DNA of 64,000 nucleotides, taken from the NCBI GenBank assembly GCA_036417435.1, contig CM070904.1, forward strand, positions 129,084,695-129,148,694. Direction: 5' to 3'. Shown piece after piece: positions 57,081 to 64,000 of this stretch. Both the position numbers and the translations under genes were made by a program. This DNA comes from Inia geoffrensis. Taxonomy: Eukaryota > Chordata > Mammalia > Artiodactyla > Iniidae. The notes under the pieces were generated by a model. That model worked only from the letters and a program-made list of their open reading frames with translations. It made no database searches and was not told where the DNA came from. Positions within the stretch are counted from its first letter, which is position 1. The number at the start of each line of letters is the position of its first letter.

Positions 57081-57940
57081 TTCCCTCCTTCACTTTCTAT
57101 ACCCTTAGAAGCCCCTGTGACCCCAAACTTCTACCCGGAGTGTGGCTTCTGTGAAGACACTGCCTGGCAGGAGAAGACTTCAGGTTAGAAAGTAACTGTG
57201 GGTGTGAGGAGTGCTCATTCCACTGGCATGCTGCTGCTGGGGGCTGGGGTTGGCAACCTGCTTGTGCTCGGTAACCATCCTGCGGAACCCAGCGAGGGGT
57301 GACTCAGAGCAAGGCTCCTGGGAGCGCTTGGTTCCCCGTAATCCTCACAGCTGATATCCGGCACCTTTAGTGCACACTCAGCTAGAATGTGCCCTCCAGG
57401 AGTCTGGTGCATTCAACCCCATCCCCCAAAGTGAGGTCCTTCCTGTTAATGAACACCGGTCCTCTCTGGCTTCAGGATGCTGGGCGCTGTGAGCATTCCA
57501 AGCCCAACAGGTTCATCCCTGCCCTGGAGAAGCAGGGTTGGTCTGGGCACTAGCTCATGGACCGGTCTCTGCCTTGTGGTCCAGCCAGGGATGGCAGTTT
57601 CCCGGAGGGCGCTTCCTGTGGCCCCGGTGTTGGGTCTACCCTGAGCGTCAAGCGTTCCAATTCAAAGAGTACAAAGGCAGCTGGTGAAGCCGTCGTGCCT
57701 GGTGTTAGCCGGACTTCATTGTCACATTCACGTGGCACACTATGATTTCCGGTGTGTTAAGCTGTGTTCTCGAAAATCATTCGTATTCTTTCACATCATG
57801 GGCTGGAGACAGCCAGGAGCCTGTAAATTCACCAGCGGGCTTGAAGTAGCCTCTGGAGTGTTCTGCCATCTAAGTAGATAAATAAGCAAGAAACCTGTAG
57901 GGAATAAATTTCATAATTTTCCTTTAAAAAGCTACACGGA
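57081..57940. other. Unassigned non-coding stretch
   Basis: Nothing recognised in this interval. Confidence 0.4.
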
Positions 57941-57944
57941 GTTT

Positions 57945-58520
57945 TTAAAAACCAGCTTTCCGGGCATATCATTTATGTAAAATACAACACCAATTTTAAG
58001 TGTACAGTTCAGTGAGTTTTGTGACAACTGTATAGGGTCACGGTACCACAGCTCCGGTCATGACACAGAATGTTTCCGTCCCTGGAAGAACCCCTGGTGC
58101 CTCCTGGCAGCCCCTCTCACCCCATGTCTCCCAGCCTCCACCTCCAAGCAGCCGCTGACCTGCTCTATGTTACTGAAGTTTTGCCCCTTCTAGACACATG
58201 GAATCATACAATTATTCAGTCTGGCTTCTTTCACTTAGTGTAATGTTGCTGTGTATCAGAAATGTGTTCCTTTTTTACCTCTGGGTGGTATCCACTCTGT
58301 GGCCAGACCACAATTGATTTTCCACTCATCACTTGATAGATACTGAGTTTTTAGCTATTACGAATAAAGCTGCTACAAACATTTGAATAAAATTCTCTGT
58401 GTGTTCATATGTTTTCATCTCTCTGGGATAAATACTTTTGAGTAGAACTGCTGGGTCATATGTTAAGTGTCCTTTAAACTTTATAAGGAGCTGCAGGACT
58501 GTAAAACTGTAGAGATGACA
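57945..58520 (-). mobile_element. Old L1 3' end, antisense
   Basis: 'ttaagtgtacagttcagtga', 'ggaatcatacaattattcag' and 'tggcttctttcacttagtgt' are the antisense 3' UTR of an old L1. A minus-strand open stretch (58329-58535) shows 'YDPAVLLKSIYPREMK', the C-terminal block of ORF2p, now without the rest of the protein. Confidence 0.78.
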
Positions 58521-58534
58521 CATGTGGCCATTCA

Positions 58535-58695
58535 CGTTTAAACTAATTAAAATTAAATAAAATTTTCAAGTCAGGTCCTCAGTTGCAGTAGCCACTTTAC
58601 AAGTGCTCAATAGCCACACGTGACTAGTGACTACCATATGGGATAGCCCAGACATGGAATATTTCCATTATCCCAGAAAATTCTACCAGACAGCA
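58535..58695. mobile_element. MER3-like hAT element, one end
   Basis: 'cactttacaagtgctcaata', 'gccacacgtgactagtgact' and 'attctaccagacagc' match the end region of MER3-type nonautonomous hAT elements. The other end is missing. Confidence 0.55.
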
Positions 58696-58699
58696 TGGG

Positions 58700-60380
58700 T
58701 ATTAGAATTCAAAACCTGGAGTTTCAGATTCGAAACTTCTTCATTGATTTGGACGAAAGGTGTTTTTTAAAGCCATGGGTAGGTTTTCTCACTGTTGTTG
58801 ATGGAAACATTAACATCCTTGCCAAGTCTAGTTAAAAGAGGAACCATCCCATCTTGTACTCACTTTGCAGAACTAAGGTTTGAAGCTGCCCAAGGACCAG
58901 ATTGCCCGACAGCCTGGAGAAGTTATTGTCGGAGCAGCTGGCTGTCCATGTGGGGAAGCCACCCACGGGAACCCACTGCCCTCCCAGCCTTGGCAAATTC
59001 CTGTAGACAGCTGCAAGACCCCAGGACCCCGTTGGAATTGAGGGGGAACTCTGCTCATAGCTGGGGAAATGCCAGGGGCTCCATGACAGGTAACATATAA
59101 TATGGAATCACTATCTCAGAAATAAGCTTATACGTTGCTTTTCAGATGGTCTCTTCACTCATCGCTTTTTGAAAACAGAGCATGAAGTGCAGCTGATACG
59201 GTGTGGGTTGCGGTCAGCCTTGACCCTCTAAGTTTCAAGTTCCAGCATCCGTAAAGACCCCTGGATTCGACAAATTGAAATGTTTTCTGACCGTGGTCCA
59301 AATGGGTTTGTTTCACCTTGGCTTTTCCATACGAGGTCCTGCTTTCCCGGCAGCTGGGGCTAACGGTGAGGCATCTGGACCTGGGACAATCGGGGACATG
59401 GCTCAGTTCCCTGTGTGCGGTCTTTCTCAGGGAAGGGAAGTCGCATCACTTAAGAAGGGGCTTTTGTTACCTCTGGGGCAATGTTGCATTTTGTGAAAGA
59501 AAGTATTTTAACTGCAGATTTGGACAACGCTGGCAAAACAATGGTCCCTCTTGTGGTTTTAGCCACTAATCTTCTTTTATGTAGGGGGAAAATCAGATGC
59601 CTCAATGACGTCATCGTTTGGCTCAGAAAAGAACCAATGGAACCGAAGGGCACCATTGTTTCCCTGACACAGTGGTTGAAGAGGAAGATGCACTTGCTTT
59701 TTCTTTTCCAGGAGAACGAGGGCACATCTGCAGCTGGCCGCCCGTAAACATGGCCAGATTCTTAACGCTGGGAGAATTTGCTGGAATGGCTTTGTGGAAG
59801 TGGTTCAACATCTATCTATCAACATCTATCAACATCTATCATCTGCTTTCTTTTCCTTCTTAAATAAAAAGAGCTCTCTTTCTATGTTAAGTCGGTGGAA
59901 TGGGTCTTCCCCTCCCCCTTCACGCCACTGCTCCTTTCTCTCCTCACCTTTGGTGGAAAAAGTCATTTAGGGCAATAGAGCAATGAAGTTGTCTTATGAG
60001 AGGTGAAAGGTGATCGGTGTAACTGAGGGGAAATGTGTGTGTGTCCAGATGCTCTGCAGGAAGAATCAGCATGGCATGACAAGCCCGTCCTTGGGGAGGA
60101 CCCTGAGGGCTCACTCTGGGAAACCACGGTCTCCGTGACCTTGTGAGAGGCTCCCCGGGGAGAGGGCTGGAGGAAGAAGACAGATGGGATAGAAAGCGGG
60201 AGCAACACCAGACGGGACAGAAAGGGGATCTCGGACACCCATCACGATTTAACTCTATTACACCAAAACTACCTGAATGGCAAAGTGCAATTCGCAAAAG
60301 GCCCAGTGGTGCGAGTATTTATGCTCTGCTCTATACCCTTTTGCAGAGAGTGTGGGCCACACCAGCAGGGTTACCTAATT
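58700..60380. other. Unassigned stretch with a CRE/CCAAT pair
   Basis: No gene or repeat was recognised. A perfect CRE palindrome (TGACGTCA, 59606-59613) lies 20 bases before a CCAAT (59634-59638). No transcript start is evident. A small tandem repeat lies at 59808-59842. Confidence 0.4.
59808..59842. repeat. Short tandem repeat of AACATCTATC
   Basis: Three near-copies of 'aacatctatc' lie in a row, the first with an extra TATC. Confidence 0.85.
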
Positions 60381-60384
60381 GACT

Positions 60385-60840
60385 TCCATGGATTGAATGC
60401 AAAAATGGCCCCAGTTTTCCACCCTTTCCCATAATCCTGGGATTTTGCACTCTTTCCATCAAGAGCTGGAGTATATTTTCTGCTTCCCTTGAATGCAGAT
60501 TGGCCTGACTTGCTTTAGCCAGTGAACGTGGTGGAAGCATCCGAACCAAGGCTTCAGGATGTTTTGTGCTCTTTTTTTCTCTCACTTGGAGCCCTGCCTC
60601 CACCATGAGAACAAGCCAGGCTAAGCAGCTGGAGGACGACCCGCCATATGGAACAGAGCCACACCTTCTTAGCTGAGACCATCCTAGACCACCTAGCCTC
60701 CAGCCAGCTCGCAGATGCACGCCCAAGCCCCGCTGAGCCTGAGCAGGCAGACGATGGGTTTGTAAGCAGTAATGCATGACTGCTTTTCTAAGCCACTAAT
60801 CTTGGGGGTAGTTTGTGACAAAGCAATGATGTAACTGGTA
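60385..60840 (+). mobile_element. ERVL/MaLR-like solo LTR
   Basis: 'tggattgaatgcaaaaatgg', 'cttgctttagccagtgaacg', 'accatcctagaccacctagc', 'tctaagccactaatcttggg' and 'gtagtttgtgacaaagcaat' are in the order of an old LTR ending with a polyadenylation-type region. No TSD was fixed. Confidence 0.6.
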
Positions 60841-61184
60841 ATTCTTTAGAAACTGAAGGTCATTGAGGGCAAAGAGATTACAGATGGCATAAAATCATAA
60901 TAAAGCCCAAACGATAGTCAGCATTGAGTTGTGCATGAGCTGTGGTCATGATGAAGCAAAGTCCTGCAGGGTATTCACCTCTCATCTGCCAAGGGCCTCG
61001 AGGCATCCCTATCAAGCTTCCATTAGAGCGCCTTCTCTAGACCCCTTGGCTCAGTCAACTCCCAGCTCAAAAACCAGCACAGCATTCACTCGCAAGCCTG
61101 TGGAAGCAAGGCTGTCGGTTCCTGATGCCATGTGGCCAGTCATCTGTAAACCAGATAATCTTCACTGGATGAGTTTCAGTTTAC

Positions 61185-61460
61185 TGTAAGAATAGTACAT
61201 ATTTATCGAAGCAGACACAAACTATGAAATCCCACCCCTTAGACAAAAGAGCTGTAAACATTTTGGTAACCATCCTCTAAACGTGGTCTTGCACACACAC
61301 ACACATACAACTTTCATAAATGGCTTGCTACAATTCAAATTTATGCTTATTGCTTTTCTGAAAATGCTCACTGTAGACAATTCAAACAACAGGAAGTATC
61401 TAAAGTCAAATAGGAAAGTCCTCCTTTGGCCTCTAACTGCAGAGCTGGTAAATCTCTTGC
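61185..61460. mobile_element. Probable old L1 3' UTR fragment
   Basis: 'aagaatagtacatatttatc', 'gtaaacattttggtaaccat' and 'gaaaatgctcactgtagaca' resemble old L1 3' UTR text. There is a short (CA)n at 61292-61301. The match is weak. Confidence 0.35.
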
Positions 61461-61479
61461 AGAACGTTGTTCTCTCTGT

Positions 61480-61745
61480 AACTGTGCTTTATGTGCTGAA
61501 TTCTAAAACACGAATTTGTTTTTCAGCTACATCCATTTCACGATCCAGTTCTTCCACCGAGGTTCTTGTTGCCATGTTATTACCTTTTGTTGTTTTATTA
61601 TTTTTAATTCTTAGGAACTGGCTTTTACGTCTAATTGGTCATTTTCATAGCAGCCTGTTCTTGTTTAATGAATGTATGGTTGATTCTCAAAACTCTCTGA
61701 GGTTATTAATTAGGCTTTTAAAGGACTTCTTTCTCTTTCTTGTCA
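61480..61745 (-). mobile_element. HAL1/L1 ORF1-type fragment, antisense
   Basis: 'cagttcttccaccgaggttc', 'cagcctgttcttgtttaatg' and 'aactctctgaggttattaat' fit the same antisense HAL1/L1 ORF1 region as 55685-57080. Confidence 0.45.
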
Positions 61746-62110
61746 TAACCATGTTTCTTGCAAGCCATAGGCTATGCTTGCCACTTTCAGGCGCTTGATT
61801 TTCCTCCGCAGTCTTATAATCCTTGTATGTGGCTTGGTATTTATCGATGAAGCTCTAGATTTATCAGTATCGATAGCTATCGTGAGCCTCTTTCGTAAAA
61901 ATGAAGTCAGTTTCAATTCTCTAGTCGTGTATGTTCCCGGAGGGCCATGCTTCGCTGCGTGATTTGGGGGTGGCTTGTCCATGGCTGCGAGGAGGTGAAT
62001 ATTAGCCAGTAGGGGGGCCTTTCTGTAGTTTGTGTGGATGGGGAATTGGCTAGTGGACTGCAGATGCTCTTTGGTGGAGAAAGAAAGATAGAAGTTAGCC
62101 TGGGAGCAGA
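61746..62110. other. Unassigned non-coding stretch
   Basis: Nothing recognised in this interval. Confidence 0.35.
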
Positions 62111-62111
62111 G

Positions 62112-62282
62112 TATGTGAGCGCGTATCAGAATCACTTGGAGGATGTGTCAAAGCACAGCTTGCTAGGCCTCACCTGCTGGGTCTCTGATTCAGAGGATTT
62201 GGGGTGGAGCCTGGGAATTTGCATTTCTAACAGGTTCCCAGAGCCTGTTGATGCTGCTGGTACAAGGATGACACTTTAAGAG
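62112..62282 (+). mobile_element. MER5A nonautonomous hAT element
   Basis: The order 'gtatcagaatcacttggagg', 'gggtctctgattcagaggat', 'tggggtggagcctgggaatt', 'tgcatttctaacaggttccc' and 'gatgctgctggtacaaggat' is the MER5A consensus with few gaps. Ends are slightly degraded, and the 8-bp TSD was not resolved. Confidence 0.85.
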
Positions 62283-63380
62283 ACAGGGAATGAGGGGGAT
62301 CTCACTGCTGTGTGAAGACTCTTGGCTTTTTACCCCTCCTTGCTGATGTGGACTGAAGCTGCCGGAGACAGGGCCTCAGCTGATGCTCTGATGGGGGCAC
62401 AGTCTTATAGCAGAGGCCTGGGGCTCCTCTGGAACCCGACTTTGGGAAGTTTCTGAAAAAGTAGTCCCTTTACTTTTTCTGCACCTCCACTGGGCTGTGA
62501 GCTGTTTCAGCGCTGACTAAGCTTTTCTCACTTCCATCCTATCTACTGTATAAGATTCATAGATTTTCAATAATTTCTCATGTGTTTTCCAGCATTGCGA
62601 AGAGCTCCTCCCCCTACTTCTCTTTACCTTTTCGTATGTAATTTCCCACCATACATGAAAGAAGAGAAAATTATATAGTAAACGCCTTTGTACTCACCAC
62701 TACATTTTAAATGCTGCTGCTATTTAAATATCTCTTCTGTCATTAAATGAATTTGGGGAGGAAGATGGGTAAACCAAGCGTTCAATCCACCATCTGGATC
62801 TGGCACTCCCTATTGAAACCGTAAATAAAATATCATCCAAATTTGTTTCTGAGTTTCCATTCTCAGCAGTCTCACCTTTCTAGTTCCTCTTAGCTATACT
62901 GTGTTTTCCAGAACGTTTTGCCCGTGTGACACATTCAACCTCATTTCATGAATTCATCCACAAATAAGCCAAACGTATCATAACAATAGGGAACGGAATG
63001 ATATTACATAATCTCCATCGTTAAACCCACAAAACTTTAAATCTTGAAGACTGAAGTGAGACCAATAATGGATAATAATAGCTGCCTCTTGGGAGGATAG
63101 GGTTTTGTTCATTTACAGGAGAAGCTTTGTCTTGAGTTTAGTTCACGCCTCCAACCCTTAGATCCTTGCTACTTTTCTTGTATCCGCGTATTCTTCCATC
63201 TGTCCCGAGATGACAAGCCTGGGCCATATTTGGATAAGCTTCTAGATGCGAGGGGTTTGCAGAGGTGGAGATCAACTATGTTGATTTTCTTGAGTTAATA
63301 TTCTACTATTTATCTGAGAAATGTATGTGGAAATGGAGAATAGGGATTCAGGACAAATGTTTTCCTACTTCCTAGTATGT
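62283..63380. other. Unassigned AT-rich stretch
   Basis: Nothing recognised in this interval. Confidence 0.4.
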
Positions 63381-63384
63381 GTTC

Positions 63385-63542
63385 TTGGGCTTAACCTTCC
63401 TAATTCTTGATTTCTTCATCTGCTAAAGAGAACAATAATGTCCACCTCACAGAACTATCGGGAGGACCAAATATGATAACATACACGAAATACCGTGGGT
63501 CCTGGCTGGCACATGATAGGTGTTCAACAAAAGAAAATACAA
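63385..63542 (+). mobile_element. MIR SINE remnant
   Basis: 'cttgggcttaaccttcctaa', 'tgatttcttcatctgctaaa', 'acaataatgtccacctcaca' and 'tggctggcacatgataggtg' read through the MIR core and tail in sense. Confidence 0.75.
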
Positions 63543-63569
63543 GATAGTTCCCTTTTCCTTGGTGTTCCC

Positions 63570-63705
63570 AAGTGCAGTCGGGTGTGATTTTAATTGACAT
63601 TTCTTTAATTACTAGGGATGTTGAACATTTTCCATGTGAACACTTCCTGGTGTTTGAATTTTCTATTAATTCCTCTACCCTCTCTGTTCATTTAAGTGTA
63701 CTGTA
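63570..63705 (-). mobile_element. Old L1 3' fragment, antisense
   Basis: 'gtgtgattttaattgacatt', 'gatgttgaacattttccatg' and 'cctctaccctctctgttcat' match antisense old L1 3' sequence. Confidence 0.55.
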
Positions 63706-64000
63706 ATTGCATATATAGGCACATAAAGTAATCCATTTGCCTCCACGGTTCTGGAGAATAACGATTCTATTGTTTTTCTCTTTATGCTTGTTTACTTAGC
63801 TAGCTGGACGGTTAACTTTGCTGTACTGGATAAATAATATTCAAGGCCGGAATGCTCTTGCTGACCTGTTTTAATTTATAATTGAATTCATAGATAATTT
63901 CTAAGTTAGAAAATTGGAGTCTGGAAGATGTGTAGTCTCTGAGCAGGACCGAGCCAGGTAAAACGATAAGGCAGTGGTTCTCTTTAGCTCTCTCCATGTT
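63706..64000. other. Unassigned AT-rich end of window
   Basis: Nothing recognised in this interval. Confidence 0.4.

Noticed and set aside
59660..59690. SINE head suggested by 'acagtggttgaagagg'
   Set aside because: The match is a few bases only. No CHR body, B box or tail follows.

Overview
This window is mammalian nuclear DNA, and its repeats point to a cetacean, probably a toothed whale. The decisive signal is about nineteen tRNA-derived SINEs of the CHR type. Thirteen of them are near-identical short copies with A-tails and, in most cases, perfect target-site duplications (TSDs). CHR SINEs are known from cetaceans and their relatives, and many young short copies suit an odontocete. The L1 3' ends (43662, 49494, 36630, 29730) and a 79-bp mariner-type hairpin (14951) also look cetartiodactyl. 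Species and chromosome cannot be read from the sequence.

I find no intact protein-coding gene, no exon I can defend and no functional RNA gene. The open stretches fall in SINEs, L1 remnants, the GT-rich minisatellite or unrecognised sequence. The window is best described as intergenic or deep intronic DNA built from layers of transposon insertions.

Layout: 1-4.9 kb is mostly unassigned with one SINE. 4.9-7.25 kb is old L1 with two SINEs. 7.25-13.1 kb is largely unassigned, with a MaLR-like LTR and one SINE. 13.1-16.2 kb holds three SINEs and an old LINE tail split by the mariner hairpin. 18.5-20.1 kb is an L1 remnant with a younger L1 nested inside it. 20.1-24.1 kb holds MaLR-type LTRs, an artiodactyl-type repeat and two SINEs. 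25.8-26.7 kb is a GT-rich minisatellite with a 335-bp higher-order period. 27.9-36.8 kb mixes SINEs, MIRs, L1 tails, a MaLR LTR and a remnant of a pogo/Tigger DNA-binding domain. 37.3-38.7 kb is repeat-poor and AT-rich. 39.4-42.6 kb is antisense L1 broken by later insertions. 43.0-43.96 kb holds a SINE in the tip of a Tigger element, then a TSD-flanked chimera of an L1 3' end and a tRNA-Gly 5' half. 44-50.3 kb has four SINEs, a MaLR LTR, L1 tails and a solo LTR. 50.8-52.8 kb has a TA-flanked inverted-repeat structure split by a MaLR LTR, followed by an ERV1-type solo LTR. 54.9-64 kb is LTR-like, HAL1/L1, MER3, MER5A and MIR remnants.

No genes act together here. The content is a record of insertion order. 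The most unusual items are the tRNA-half/L1 chimera, the TA-flanked inverted-repeat element, the hairpin resembling ruminant miR-2284/2285 precursors, and the 335-bp higher-order repeat. Repeat family names were assigned from memory and need RepeatMasker confirmation.
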